Shown: positions 39,631-48,875 of the stretch, in pieces
Layout: each line of letters opens with the position of its first letter
Numbering within the stretch: position 1 is the first letter of the stretch
Origin: Pseudomonas sp. Tri1
Lineage (GTDB): Bacteria; Pseudomonadota; Gammaproteobacteria; Pseudomonadales; Pseudomonadaceae
Length of the DNA: 64,000 nucleotides
Reading direction: 5' to 3'
Assembly (NCBI RefSeq): GCF_017968885.1
Contig: NZ_CP072913.1
Coordinates: forward strand, 4,938,501 to 5,002,500
The notes under the pieces: generated by a model
Told to the model about the DNA's origin: nothing
Databases searched by the model: none
Seen by the model: only the letters and a program-made list of their open reading frames with translations
Program-made: the position numbers and the translations under genes

Positions 39631-41035
39631 CAAAAAGGTCAAGATCCTCGCGACCCTCGGCCCCGCCACCCGCGGCATCGATGATATCCGTGAGCTGGTA
39701 CAGGCCGGCGTGAACATCTTTCGCCTGAACTTCAGCCACGGCGAGCATGCCGACCACGCCCAACGCTACCAGTGGATTCGCGAAGTCGAGCAGCAGCTCA
39801 ATTACCCGCTGGGTATCCTCATGGACCTGCAAGGCCCGAAGCTGCGGGTCGGCCGGTTCGCCAACGGTAAGGTCCTGCTGCAACGGGGCCAGGCCCTGCG
39901 CCTGGACCTGGACCCGACGCCCGGTGATCAACATCGGGTCAACCTGCCTCACCCGCAAATCATTGCGGCCCTGGAGCCCGGCATGGACCTGCTGCTGGAC
40001 GACGGCAAGCTGCGCCTGCGGGTGATAGCCAAACATCGCGACGCCATCGACACCGAAGTGCTCAATGGCGGCGAACTGTCGGACCGCAAAGGGGTGAACG
40101 TGCCTCAAGCGCTGCTCGACTTGAGCCCGCTGACCGCCAAGGACCGTCGCGACTTGAGCTTCGGCCTGGCGCTAGGTGTGGACTGGGTGGCGCTGTCGTT
40201 CGTGCAGCGCCCCGAGGACATCCGCGAAGCCCGGGCGCTGATCGGCGACAAGGCGTTCCTGATGGCGAAGATCGAGAAGCCATCGGCGGTGACCCAGCTG
40301 CGGGAAATCGCCGAATTGAGCGACGCGATCATGGTCGCTCGCGGTGACTTGGGGGTCGAGGTACCCGCCGAGAGCGTGCCGCAGATCCAGAAAAACATCA
40401 TCGGTACCTGTCGTGCCCTCGGCAAACCGGTGGTGGTGGCGACCCAGATGCTCGAGTCGATGCGTTTCTCCCCGGCGCCGACCCGTGCGGAAGTTACCGA
40501 CGTGGCCAACGCCGTGGCCGAGGGTGCTGACGCAGTGATGCTGTCGGCGGAAACCGCCTCCGGTGATTACCCGCTCGAAGCCGTGCAGATGATGAGCAAG
40601 ATCATCCGCCAGGTGGAAAACGGCCCCGATTACCAGTCGCAACTGGACGTGAGCCGGCCGAAAGCCGAAGCCACGGTGTCGGACGCCATCAGTTGCGCCA
40701 TCCGCCGGATCAGCAGCATCCTGCCGGTGGCGGTGCTGGTGAACTACAGCGAATCGGGCAGCTCCAGTTTGCGAGCGGCGCGGGAACGGCCGACGGCGCC
40801 GATCCTCAACCTCACGCCGAACCTGCAAGCCGCCCGCCGCCTGACCGTGGCCTGGGGCGTGCACTCGGTGGTCAACGATCGGCTGCGCCAGGTCGATGAG
40901 GTGTGCTCCACCGCCCTGGAAATCGCCCAGGCCCAGGGCATGGCCCAGCGTGGCGATACCTTGCTGATCACGGCGGGCGTGCCGTTCGGGCAACCGGGGT
41001 CGACCAATTCGTTGCGCATTGAGACGTTGCTTTAG
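39620..41035 (+). CDS. pyk: Pyruvate kinase
   Basis: 471 residues; phosphoenolpyruvate + ADP to pyruvate + ATP. ILATLGPATRGIDDIRELV, NFSHGEHADHAQRYQWIR, the catalytic Lys in FLMAKIEKPSAVTQL and the metal/phosphate motif DAIMVARGDLGVEVP with KPVVVATQMLESM. The start lies 11 bp inside ttuD. This is the PykF-type copy associated with the gcl cluster rather than the major housekeeping PykA. Ends the operon. Confidence 0.96.
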   Translation: MTPDKKVKILATLGPATRGIDDIRELVQAGVNIFRLNFSHGEHADHAQRYQWIREVEQQLNYPLGILMDLQGPKLRVGRFANGKVLLQRGQALRLDLDPTPGDQHRVNLPHPQIIAALEPGMDLLLDDGKLRLRVIAKHRDAIDTEVLNGGELSDRKGVNVPQALLDLSPLTAKDRRDLSFGLALGVDWVALSFVQRPEDIREARALIGDKAFLMAKIEKPSAVTQLREIAELSDAIMVARGDLGVEVPAESVPQIQKNIIGTCRALGKPVVVATQMLESMRFSPAPTRAEVTDVANAVAEGADAVMLSAETASGDYPLEAVQMMSKIIRQVENGPDYQSQLDVSRPKAEATVSDAISCAIRRISSILPVAVLVNYSESGSSSLRAARERPTAPILNLTPNLQAARRLTVAWGVHSVVNDRLRQVDEVCSTALEIAQAQGMAQRGDTLLITAGVPFGQPGSTNSLRIETLL

Positions 41036-41051
41036 CGCCTGTACTGGCCCC

Positions 41052-41126
41052 ATCGCGAGCAAGCTCGCTCCCACAGGGGGGGTGTGAACCCCGCAAATCC
41101 TGTGTGGGAGCGAGCTTGCTCGCGAT
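41052..41126. repeat. REP doublet, 29-bp spacer
   Basis: Arms 41052-41074 (reverse) and 41104-41126 (forward). Spacer 29 bp instead of the usual 46-47 for this geometry. Confidence 0.9.
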
Positions 41127-41158
41127 GAAGTCGACTCGGTCCATCAGACATACCAACC

Positions 41159-42061
41159 ATGCCCAACCCCCACTGCCCCGACTGGGCCAACGCCCTGCTC
41201 AACGGCTTCAGCCAGATCTTCCTCCAGCGCCATCCGCTGTGTGGTCTGCTGTGCCTGCTAGCGATTCTGTTCAGCGCCCCGGCCTTGTTCGGCGGGGCGT
41301 TGCTGGGGGGCGTGGCCGGGTTGCTCACGGCCCAGCGGCGCGGTTACGCCAAGGCGGATCGGCAGGCTGGGCTGTTCAGCTACAACGGCATCCTGCTGGG
41401 GTTGCTGTTGAGCCTTGCCCTGCCCTGGTCAGCGTTATTGCCGCCGTTGATCATCGCCTGCGCGGGTCTCAGCGCGATGCTGACCCAGCAATGGCTCAAG
41501 CGCACCCGTGGCCCGCGATGCCTGTCGGCCTACACCGCCCCCTTCGTCGGGTTGGGCTGGTTGCTGTTGAGTTTCACCGCGCCACAATCCACGCCCACGT
41601 CGATAGAAATGACCATGCCCAACCTGCTGGCCGCGCATCTGAGCGGACTGGGCCAGGTCATGTTTCTCGGCCAGCCGGTGGCCGGAGCGCTGATCGCTAC
41701 GGGCTTGCTGATCGCCAACCGGCGCGCCCTCGGCTGGGCCCTGTTCGGTTCGGCCGCAGGTCTTGCATTTACCTTGTTACATCACGACACCGCGCAAGCC
41801 CTGTCGGGATTGGGCGGCTACAACCCGGCCCTGGTGGCCCTGGCCTTGAGCCAACAGCGACGCCAGCCATGGCTGCCGCTGGCCGGTGTACTTCTGGCAC
41901 TGCTGCTGGCCCCCGGCTTTACCGCCCTGGGCCTGGCACCGTTGACTGCACCGTTCATCCTCGCCTGCTGGCTGATCCAGGCCACCGGTCGCGCGTGGCA
42001 CCAAGCCAGCCTCGACGCTGCGCCTTGCGCTCTGCGGGGCAATCACCCTAGGCTTCGCTGA
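41159..42061 (+). CDS. Urea transporter (UT family)
   Basis: 300 residues, around ten hydrophobic spans. UT pseudo-twofold signatures: FSYNGILLGLLLSLAL and GGYNPALVALALS, plus LFGGALLGG. Related to the Yut/UT-B channel type that lets urea cross the inner membrane. No urease genes are in the window; next to the glyoxylate operon, purine/allantoin breakdown would release both urea and glyoxylate, which explains the neighbourhood (inference). A start without a strong ribosome site is the main uncertainty. Confidence 0.85.
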   Translation: MPNPHCPDWANALLNGFSQIFLQRHPLCGLLCLLAILFSAPALFGGALLGGVAGLLTAQRRGYAKADRQAGLFSYNGILLGLLLSLALPWSALLPPLIIACAGLSAMLTQQWLKRTRGPRCLSAYTAPFVGLGWLLLSFTAPQSTPTSIEMTMPNLLAAHLSGLGQVMFLGQPVAGALIATGLLIANRRALGWALFGSAAGLAFTLLHHDTAQALSGLGGYNPALVALALSQQRRQPWLPLAGVLLALLLAPGFTALGLAPLTAPFILACWLIQATGRAWHQASLDAAPCALRGNHPRLR

Positions 42062-42081
42062 TTCTGATTCAGGCGACGGTT

Positions 42082-42906
42082 ATGGACAGCAGCAACAATT
42101 GGCGTGAACGGCTCTACGTCATGATTTTCCAGAGCGACACGGTGGCCGGCCGGCGCTTTGACAGCGCCCTGTTGTTGATCATCCTCGCCAGCCTTGTGAT
42201 CGTGATGCTCGACAGCATCGACAGCGTGCACAAAAACTACGCGCCCCTGCTGGCCGCCATTGAATGGGGTTTCACTTTCATCTTCATCGTCGAGTACGGC
42301 CTGCGCCTGTACTGCTCGCCCAAGCCCCTGCGCTATGCCTTCAGCTTCTACGGCCTGGTGGATCTGCTGGCGATCGTGCCGGGCATCCTGGCGTTGTATT
42401 ACAGCGACGCCCAGTACCTGCTGATCATTCGAATCATCCGTATGCTGCGGATTTTCCGGGTGCTCAAGCTCAGCCCCTACCTCAAGCAGGCCAACTACCT
42501 GTTGGCGGCGCTACGGGGCAGCAAGCAGAAAATCATCGTGTTCCTGGTCAGCGTCTCGACCCTGGTGACGGTATTCGGCACGCTGATGTATGTCATCGAA
42601 GGCCCTGGCAATGGCTTCACCAGCATCCCCAAGGGCATCTATTGGGCTATCGTGACACTGACCACGGTGGGCTTCGGCGACATCGTGCCCAAGACACCAC
42701 TGGGCCAAGTGGTGTCGTCGCTGGTGATGATCACCGGTTACTCGATCATCGCCGTACCAACGGGGATCTTTACCGCCGAACTGGCCACGGCCATGCGCGG
42801 TGATCAGCTCAAGCACGATTGCCCGGTGTGCAGTAAGAACAACCACGAGCAGGGCGCCGCTTTTTGCTCCCGTTGCGGGAACGCGCTGTTTAAAAAATTG
42901 GAATAA
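42082..42906 (+). CDS. Voltage-gated potassium channel with C-terminal zinc ribbon
   Basis: 274 residues. Six-span ion-transport domain (about 29-240): S4 has regularly spaced Arg (IIRIIRMLRIFRVLK, 115-129) and the pore filter is TLTTVGFGD (192-200), i.e. K+ selective. After S6 the tail carries CPVC (247-250) and CSRC (262-265), a zinc-ribbon-like module spaced CxxC-N11-CxxC. Corresponds in position to the putative K+ channel PA1496. Starts 21 bp after the urea transporter. Confidence 0.93.
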   Translation: MDSSNNWRERLYVMIFQSDTVAGRRFDSALLLIILASLVIVMLDSIDSVHKNYAPLLAAIEWGFTFIFIVEYGLRLYCSPKPLRYAFSFYGLVDLLAIVPGILALYYSDAQYLLIIRIIRMLRIFRVLKLSPYLKQANYLLAALRGSKQKIIVFLVSVSTLVTVFGTLMYVIEGPGNGFTSIPKGIYWAIVTLTTVGFGDIVPKTPLGQVVSSLVMITGYSIIAVPTGIFTAELATAMRGDQLKHDCPVCSKNNHEQGAAFCSRCGNALFKKLE

Positions 42907-43000
42907 GCAAAGTTCTTTTTGATGCTTGAAGGTCTATAGGCTTGCAGCTAGTGTGCCGGCTAATTGCCCGAACCCCCGTTCAAATAAAAGGAATTGGTAA

Positions 43001-43999
43001 GTGAAGAACTTCTTTGGCGCCTCACTTCTCGCCGTCGGCCTGACCTTCGGCAGCCTGGCCCACGCCGCCCCGACCCTGCTTAACGTTTCCTATGACGTGA
43101 TGCGCGACTTCTACAAGGACTACAACGCAGCCTTCCAGAAACACTGGCAGGCCGAGCACAACGAAAACATCACCGTGCAGATGTCCTTTGGCGGTTCCAG
43201 CAAGCAGGCACGCTCGGTGATCGACGGGTTGCCGGCGGATGTCATCACCATGAACATGGCCACCGATATCAACGCCCTGGCGGATAACGGCAAACTGGTG
43301 CCCGAGAACTGGGTCACCCGCCTGCCGAACAACAGCGCCCCGTTCACCTCGGCCACCGTATTTATCGTACGCAAGGGCAACCCCAAGGCGTTGAAAGACT
43401 GGCCCGACCTGCTCAAGGACGGCGTGCAAGTGATCGTGCCCAACCCGAAAACCTCCGGTAACGGCCGCTACACCTACCTGTCGGCCTGGGGTTATGTGCT
43501 GAAGAACGGTGGCGATGAAAGCAAAGCCAAGGCCTTCGTCGGCAAACTGTTCAAGCAGGCTCCGGTACTGGACACCGGTGGCCGTGCCGCGACGACGACC
43601 TTCATGACCAACCAGATCGGCGATGTGCTGGTGACCTTTGAAAACGAAGCCGAGATGATCGCCCGCGAGTTCGGTCGCGATCAGTTCGAAGTGATCTACC
43701 CGAGCGTTTCCGCCGAAGCCGAGCCCCCGGTGAGCGTGGTCGACAAAGTGGTCGAGAAAAAAGGCTCCCGCGAAGCCGCCGAGGCCTACCTCAAATACCT
43801 GTGGTCGCCTGAAGGCCAGGAGATCGCCGCCGCCAACTACCTGCGCCCACGGGACCCGGCGGTGCTGGCCAAATACACCGACCGCTTCCCGAAAGTGGAC
43901 TTCCTGTCGGTGGAAAAAACCTTTGGCGACTGGCGCACGGTGCAGAAGACTCACTTCAATGATGGTGGGATTTTCGACCAGATCTACAGCGGGCAGTAA
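43001..43999 (+). CDS. cysP: Sulfate ABC transporter substrate-binding protein
   Basis: 332 residues from GTG with AAAAGGA upstream. Sec signal peptide (KNFFGASLLAVGLTFGSLAHA). Sulfate-binding family motifs: LLNVSYDVMRDFYKDYN, MSFGGSSKQARSVIDGL, PNPKTSGNGRYTYLSAWGY and QNIxx-like TNQIGDVLVTFENEA. Periplasmic. An orphan, with no cysTWA genes here; the place matches PA1493, annotated cysP in PAO1 as I recall. It could equally be called Sbp. Confidence 0.9.
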   Translation: MKNFFGASLLAVGLTFGSLAHAAPTLLNVSYDVMRDFYKDYNAAFQKHWQAEHNENITVQMSFGGSSKQARSVIDGLPADVITMNMATDINALADNGKLVPENWVTRLPNNSAPFTSATVFIVRKGNPKALKDWPDLLKDGVQVIVPNPKTSGNGRYTYLSAWGYVLKNGGDESKAKAFVGKLFKQAPVLDTGGRAATTTFMTNQIGDVLVTFENEAEMIAREFGRDQFEVIYPSVSAEAEPPVSVVDKVVEKKGSREAAEAYLKYLWSPEGQEIAAANYLRPRDPAVLAKYTDRFPKVDFLSVEKTFGDWRTVQKTHFNDGGIFDQIYSGQ

Positions 44000-44013
44000 C
44001 GTCCCCTCCACAT

Positions 44014-44120
44014 TGATCGTTCCTACGCTTCGCGTGGGAACGTATCCAATGGCGCTCTGCGTCAAAAAAGGACGCGCAGCGTCCCGGGCGGCATTCCCAC
44101 GCAGAGCGAGGGAACGATCA
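44014..44120. repeat. Long inverted repeat, third dispersed-repeat type
   Basis: Arms 44014-44042 (TGATCGTTCC...GTGGGAACG) and 44092-44120 (CATTCCCACG...GGAACGATCA), 29 nt each with few mismatches; the interior also has CGCTCTGCG / CGCGCAGCG complementarity. This type recurs in P. fluorescens genomes; only one copy is in this window. May also terminate the sulfate-binding protein transcript. Confidence 0.82.
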
Positions 44121-44233
44121 GGCCTGTTTCATCATCAATAGAAAGCATGTCCGATATCAGTCACAAAGCCTGTTCCTGAGCCCCACAACTCTTTAGCCTC
44201 ACGCCATCCTTTCAAGCTACTGACGAGATAGCC

Positions 44234-45439
44234 ATGAGTGCCCATCCCTCCTCCGTGCCCGCCGGTACAAGCCTGACCCGCGGCATGGTCCTGTTGTTCG
44301 CCTTTTGCTGCGGGGCCATCGTCGCCAACATCTACTACGCCCAACCGATCATCGAACTGATCGCGCCGGATGTCGGTTTGAGCAGCACTATGGCCAGCCT
44401 GATCGTCTCGTTGACCCAGATCGGCTATGCCCTGGGCCTGTTTTTCCTGGTGCCGCTGGGCGATCTGCTGGAGAACCGCCGCCTGATGATCCTCACCACC
44501 GTGGTGGCCATTGCCAGCCTGTTGGGCGCCGCGTTTACCGATCAACCGAACGTATTCCTGCTGGTTTCGTTGCTGGTGGGCTTCAGTTCAGTGTCGGTGC
44601 AGGTCCTGATTCCCCTGGCGGCGCACCTGGCGCCGGAAGAGTCCCGAGGACGGGTCGTGGGTGGGATCATGGGCGGCCTGCTGCTGGGCATCCTGTTGGC
44701 GCGGCCGGTCTCCAGCGTAGTGGCCGACCACTTCGGCTGGCGGGCGATGTTCATGATTGCCGCCGTACTGATGGCGGCGATCAGCATCGTGCTGGCGTTG
44801 ACCGTGCCCAAGCGTCAGCCCGATCACAGCGCCTCCTATGGTCAACTGCTGGGCTCGCTGGGCACCTTGCTACGCCAGCAGCCACTGTTGCGGCAACGGG
44901 CGTTTTACCAAGCCGGCATGTTCGCCACATTCAGCCTGTTCTGGACCGCCGTGCCGCTGGAGCTGTCACGCAACCATGGCCTGTCCCAGACTGAAATCGC
45001 CCTGTTCGCCCTGGTCGGAGCCATCGGCGCCATTGCCGCGCCCATCGCCGGTCGCCTGGCGGACGCCGGCCACACCCGTATCGCCTCGCTGCTGGCGATG
45101 CTGTTCGCCAGCCTGAGCTTCCTGCCGGCGTTCATCCATCCGCTCTACAGCGTCATTGGCCTGGCGGTGACCGGCGTGGTCCTGGATTTCTGCGTGCAAA
45201 TGAACATGGTCCTGGGCCAACGCACCATCTATGCCCTCGATGCCAAGAGCCGCAGTCGGCTGAACGCGCTGTACATGACCAGCATCTTCATTGGTGGTGC
45301 GTTCGGCTCATCGATTGCCAGCGCGGTGTACGAACACGGCGGCTGGTTGTGGGTGGTGATCATCGGCAGTGCCTTCCCGCTACTGGCCTTGCTGCGCTTT
45401 TTGAGTGCCTCGCAGAAGCCGTCCCTGGCAACGGCCTGA
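44234..45439 (+). CDS. MFS transporter (drug/metabolite exporter type)
   Basis: 401 residues, twelve spans. Motifs: RGMVLLFAFCCGAIVANIYYAQPI, IGYALGLFFLVPLGDLLENRRLM (motif A: GDLLENRR), LAPEESRGRVVGGIMGGLLLGILLARPV (antiporter-like motif C region). Similar to the YcaD/YfcJ-like arabinose-efflux group of DHA transporters; substrate unknown. Preceded by a short ribosome site (GACGAGATAGCC). Ends in a strong bidirectional terminator. Confidence 0.88.
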   Translation: MSAHPSSVPAGTSLTRGMVLLFAFCCGAIVANIYYAQPIIELIAPDVGLSSTMASLIVSLTQIGYALGLFFLVPLGDLLENRRLMILTTVVAIASLLGAAFTDQPNVFLLVSLLVGFSSVSVQVLIPLAAHLAPEESRGRVVGGIMGGLLLGILLARPVSSVVADHFGWRAMFMIAAVLMAAISIVLALTVPKRQPDHSASYGQLLGSLGTLLRQQPLLRQRAFYQAGMFATFSLFWTAVPLELSRNHGLSQTEIALFALVGAIGAIAAPIAGRLADAGHTRIASLLAMLFASLSFLPAFIHPLYSVIGLAVTGVVLDFCVQMNMVLGQRTIYALDAKSRSRLNALYMTSIFIGGAFGSSIASAVYEHGGWLWVVIIGSAFPLLALLRFLSASQKPSLATA

Positions 45440-45448
45440 CCCCACCCA

Positions 45449-45490
45449 TAAAAAAATGCCCGGGCGCTCATGGCGCCCGGGCATTTTTTC
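45449..45490. terminator. Bidirectional intrinsic terminator
   Basis: AAAAAATGCCCGGGCGC / GCGCCCGGGCATTTTTT, loop TCATG; serves the MFS gene (plus) and the PLDc_N gene (minus). Confidence 0.95.
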
Positions 45491-45499
45491 GTGGAACGA

Positions 45500-45691
45500 T
45501 CAAATCCGCACGTTGCCTCGCGGCCCGGCGATCGCCCAGATGATCAGGCCCAGCACCGGCAACAGGATAATCAGCAGCACCCACAGGATTTTCATCCCGG
45601 TTTCCGCGCCGCTCTTGAGTACGTTGATGATCGCCCAGATATCGAGCGCCAGGATAATCAGGCCGATCAGGCCGTTGAAGGTGGAACCCAT
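45500..45691 (-). CDS. Small PLDc_N domain membrane protein
   Basis: 63 residues from the ATG with GGGAG 8 nt upstream. Two transmembrane helices (about 4-22 and 33-52) joined by NVLKSGAETG; the ending IIWAIAGPRG is the phospholipase D N-terminal (PLDc_N) signature also found as free-standing small inner-membrane proteins. No catalytic domain. Confidence 0.85.
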   Translation of the reverse strand: MGSTFNGLIGLIILALDIWAIINVLKSGAETGMKILWVLLIILLPVLGLIIWAIAGPRGNVRI

Positions 45692-45762
45692 GGTGTCGCT
45701 CCCAAATGGTGGTAGGCACACTTAGGATAGCGGGCCCCTGGCGAGGGTTCCGTATTATTGCT

Positions 45763-46293
45763 TCAGATGTGAACCGCGACCTTGAGGGCTTCCAGGGCCG
45801 GCGCAGCGGCAATGCCAACTTCAGCACACAGCTCCAGCACGCGCGGCACATCGTTGCCGTACACCAGCACCATCTGCAATTCATCGTCGAGCAACTGGCT
45901 GAAGTTCATCAGCATATAACCGCCGTTTTCCTTGTTCAGGCTGCTCATCTGGATCTGGATGCGGTTGAGCGCCGTGAGGGCTTCGGTTTTCGCCAGTTGC
46001 TTGGGCTTGAGATTGAACGCCACGTCGGGGCCGAACGAGGCGACAATCTGTTCGAACAGCTCCACGTAGGTATCGGCCTGGAACAGCACGGTGTCCGGCA
46101 GGCTGCCTACCACCACCCATTCGCCCAGGGGAATAGGGAAAGTGTCGTCGTAGTTGATATCCGGGTTGGTCGCCAGAAAGGCCGCCGGATCGGCATAGGC
46201 CTGGGCCGCTTCGTCGGCGATTTTCGCAATGTCCGCATCGCCCAGGCAGCCGGAGCTGATTTTGCTGATGAGTTCGATGAGGGCGACTTTCAT
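45763..46293 (-). CDS. Uncharacterised 176-residue cytoplasmic protein
   Basis: I do not recognise the family. From the ATG at 46293 the protein is soluble and acidic, without signal peptide or membrane segments: N-terminal helical part (KVALIELISKISSGCLGDADIAKIADEAAQAYADP), a GEWVVVGSLPDTVLF beta segment in the middle, C-terminal helix with VYGNDVPRVLELCAEVGIAAAPALEALKVAVHI. Single Cys residues at about 16 and 155. The ribosome site is weak. Followed by a hairpin repeat and the ankyrin gene on the same strand. Confidence 0.72.
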   Translation of the reverse strand: MKVALIELISKISSGCLGDADIAKIADEAAQAYADPAAFLATNPDINYDDTFPIPLGEWVVVGSLPDTVLFQADTYVELFEQIVASFGPDVAFNLKPKQLAKTEALTALNRIQIQMSSLNKENGGYMLMNFSQLLDDELQMVLVYGNDVPRVLELCAEVGIAAAPALEALKVAVHI

Positions 46294-46366
46294 GGTGAGG
46301 TGGATCCTGTGGATAGGGTTTTGAGGGCGCGCAGGATAGCGCATCACATTGCCCGAGTCAGGCTCA

Positions 46367-46396
46367 TGTGGCGAAGGGATTTATCCCCTCGCCACA
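46367..46396. repeat. Hairpin repeat, GTGGCGAGGGGATTTATC family, second copy
   Basis: TGTGGCGAAGGGA-TTTA-TCCCCTCGCCACA; one mismatch (A for G) compared with the copy at 3123-3154. Confidence 0.85.
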
Positions 46397-46435
46397 AGAG
46401 CAATGTCACTCCAGAGTCACGGCCCTGAAGGAGGA

Positions 46436-46954
46436 TCAGCCCAACAACTTTTCCAATTGCGCCGTGGTATCCACCGCGCCCATGGTCTTGGCCGCATCCA
46501 GGGCCGAGACGCCGTTGGCATCCTTGGCTTTCGGATCGGCGCCTTTGCTGATCAGGTAATCGACGATTGCCACGCGATTGAACATCGCCGCCATCATCAA
46601 TGCGGTACGGCCATCGAAGGAGGAGCCTTCCACCTGCGCACCGCCCTCCACCAACGCCGTGACCACTGCCAGGTCACCCTTGAAGGCCGCGCCGGCAATC
46701 GGGCTCTGGCCATTGTCGTTGCGCACTTCCGGATCGGCCTTGTGTTCCAGCAGCACTTTCACGGTTTCCACATGCCCGTGGTACGCAGCCAGCATCAGCA
46801 AAGTGTCGCCCTTGTGGTTACGCAGGTTGGGCGGCAGGCCTTTGCTCAGCAAGGCCGCCATCATCGCGGCGTCACCCTGGCGTGCGACATTGAACACCTG
46901 CTCGGCAAACTCCGCAGCCTCTTCCGGGGTCATCTGACGGCTTGTATCGGACAT
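46436..46954 (-). CDS. Ankyrin-repeat protein
   Basis: 172 residues from MSDTSRQMTPEEAAEFA. Four to five ankyrin repeats between about 38 and 160: NHKGDTLLMLAAYHGHVETVKVLLEHKADP, NDNGQSPIAGAAFKGDLAVVTALVEGGA, FDGRTALMMAAMFNRVAIVDYLISKGADP, DANGVSALDAAKTMG. Protein-protein interaction module, no enzyme domain or export signal. Related small ankyrin proteins in Pseudomonas (AnkB next to katB) protect against peroxide, but no catalase gene is adjacent here. Partner unknown. Confidence 0.9.
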   Translation of the reverse strand: MSDTSRQMTPEEAAEFAEQVFNVARQGDAAMMAALLSKGLPPNLRNHKGDTLLMLAAYHGHVETVKVLLEHKADPEVRNDNGQSPIAGAAFKGDLAVVTALVEGGAQVEGSSFDGRTALMMAAMFNRVAIVDYLISKGADPKAKDANGVSALDAAKTMGAVDTTAQLEKLLG

Positions 46955-47048
46955 GGGAAACTCCACTCAAGTCTTTGCAAAGCCGCTAGTTTCCCGAGGG
47001 ACTCGAGACCTGTCATCCCTTTTTTCTCTGCCGCCTCCATAGCCAGAA

Positions 47049-48875
47049 TCAATAGCGATACTGCCCACCCTGAATCTGCGTCGCCAGTTGCCGGTCTACC
47101 CGCACGTAGGTCTGGCTGCCCGGGAGCCAGGCGTAGACCGGCTCATCATCGGCAACGCAAGGGTCGAAGGCTTCGGCCTTGAGGCGGGTTTTCTGGTATT
47201 TGAAGGTGCCGGTGGTGTCCATTTTCACTTTAATGCGCAGGAACAATGGCACCGCATAGGCCGGCAGCTTGCACTGCAGGAATTGCAACAGCTCACTGAA
47301 ATCCAGCACCGCCAGGGATTCCGCCGGGGTGATCGCCGCCATGCCGGCGCGGCCATTGGTGCCATTGATCTCCACGCCATAGGCCACCGCCTCGGCCACC
47401 TGCGGGTGTTGCAGCAAAACGTTTTCGACTTCCGTGGTGGAGACGTTTTCGCCTTTCCAGCGGTAGGTATCGCCGAGGCGATCGACGAACTGCCCATGGC
47501 CAAAACCAATGTTGCGCAGCAGATCACCGGTGTTGAAGTAGCGGTCACCGGGAACGAAGACGTCCCGGTAGATGGTCTTTTCGGTCTTGGCTGGATCGGT
47601 GTAGCCGTCCAGCGGCGCCTTGTCGTCGATCCGCGCCAACAGCAGGCCCGGTTCGCCCCTGGGGACTTTCTGCATGCGACCTTGCAGGTTGCGTAACGGC
47701 ACGCCGCTGTCATGGTCGTAGCGCACCAGTTCCCAGCCCATCAGGGAAAACCCGACGGTGTTGTCGAAATTCAGCACATTGGTGAAGCCAATATTGCCGT
47801 CGCTGGCCGCATACAGCTCGCAGATATGCTCGATGCCAAAACGCGTCTTGAAGGTCGACCAGGCTCCGGGGCGCAGGCCGTTGCCGATCATCTTCTTCAC
47901 ACTGTGGTGGCGGTCTTCGCCGGTGGACGGCTGGTCGATCAGGTAACGGCACAACTCACCGACATAACCCAGCGTGGTCGCCCGGTAACGGCGCACATCG
48001 TTCCAGAATTGACTGGCGCTGAACTTGCGCCGCAGCGCAAACCCCGAGGCGCCACAGATCGCCGCCCCCCAGCACACGCACAGGCCCGTGGCGTGGTACA
48101 GCGGCAGGGTGCAATACAAGATGTCATCGGGCTGCATGTCCAAGGCGATCAGGCCGAAACTGGTGGAGGTGCGCATCCAGCGTCCATGGCGAAAGACCCC
48201 GGCCTTGGGCAACCCGGTAGTGCCCGAGGTGTAGAGGTACAAGCATGGATCGTCGAAGAAGACGTGCTGGCTGCTGGTCGGGTTATCGCCTGGGTACCCT
48301 TCACTGCGACCGAGCAGGTCGATAAAACCGGACGGAACATCGGCGCTGTCTTGATCCGCCACCCACCAGGTACGAGCATTCGGCAATGCGGTTCGTCCGC
48401 GCACGTCGTTGAAGGCGGCGACCCGTTCATCCCCGACCACCACCGCGACCGGCGCCACCAGCGCCAGGCTGTGCACCAGCGCATCGCCCGTTTGCGAGGT
48501 GTTGATCATGGCACTGACCGCGCCGACCTTCGCCACCGCCAGCACGGCGATCAACAGCTGGGGCCGGTTCTCGATGAAAATCGCCACGCAGTCGCCCTTG
48601 CCGATGCCCTGGGCCAGCAAGTAGTGGGCAATACGATTGGCTTGCTCGTTGACCTGTGCATAACTCCACACCGCGTCGCCGAACAGCAACGCCGGACCCT
48701 GTGGATTACGTAGCGTGGCCTGTTCGAAACACCAGCCCAGGCCACAGGGCTGGGTCGGGTCCTGGACGTTGGCCAGTTTCATGCCTTTGATGATCCGCGC
48801 AACGGCTCTGGCAATGGCGGGCAACTTGCGCAGCATCATGCCCCAGGTAATAGCGTCGCTGGGTGTACGACTCAT
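47049..48875 (-). CDS. Long-chain acyl-CoA synthetase (FATP/FadD6 type)
   Basis: 608 residues from the ATG preceded by GGGGAAG. AMP-binding superfamily: P-loop LYTSGTTGLPKAGVFRHGRW (near 205-225), GNIGFTNVLNFD, adenosine-site YFNTGDLL, RLGDTYRWKGENVSTTEVE and late FKYQKTRLK with the catalytic Lys. The N-terminal FEQATLRNP and overall form match the very-long-chain/FATP-like group (long-chain-acyl-CoA synthetase without membrane anchor). Activates fatty acids to acyl-CoA. It is monocistronic here. Confidence 0.9.
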   Translation of the reverse strand: MSRTPSDAITWGMMLRKLPAIARAVARIIKGMKLANVQDPTQPCGLGWCFEQATLRNPQGPALLFGDAVWSYAQVNEQANRIAHYLLAQGIGKGDCVAIFIENRPQLLIAVLAVAKVGAVSAMINTSQTGDALVHSLALVAPVAVVVGDERVAAFNDVRGRTALPNARTWWVADQDSADVPSGFIDLLGRSEGYPGDNPTSSQHVFFDDPCLYLYTSGTTGLPKAGVFRHGRWMRTSTSFGLIALDMQPDDILYCTLPLYHATGLCVCWGAAICGASGFALRRKFSASQFWNDVRRYRATTLGYVGELCRYLIDQPSTGEDRHHSVKKMIGNGLRPGAWSTFKTRFGIEHICELYAASDGNIGFTNVLNFDNTVGFSLMGWELVRYDHDSGVPLRNLQGRMQKVPRGEPGLLLARIDDKAPLDGYTDPAKTEKTIYRDVFVPGDRYFNTGDLLRNIGFGHGQFVDRLGDTYRWKGENVSTTEVENVLLQHPQVAEAVAYGVEINGTNGRAGMAAITPAESLAVLDFSELLQFLQCKLPAYAVPLFLRIKVKMDTTGTFKYQKTRLKAEAFDPCVADDEPVYAWLPGSQTYVRVDRQLATQIQGGQYRY

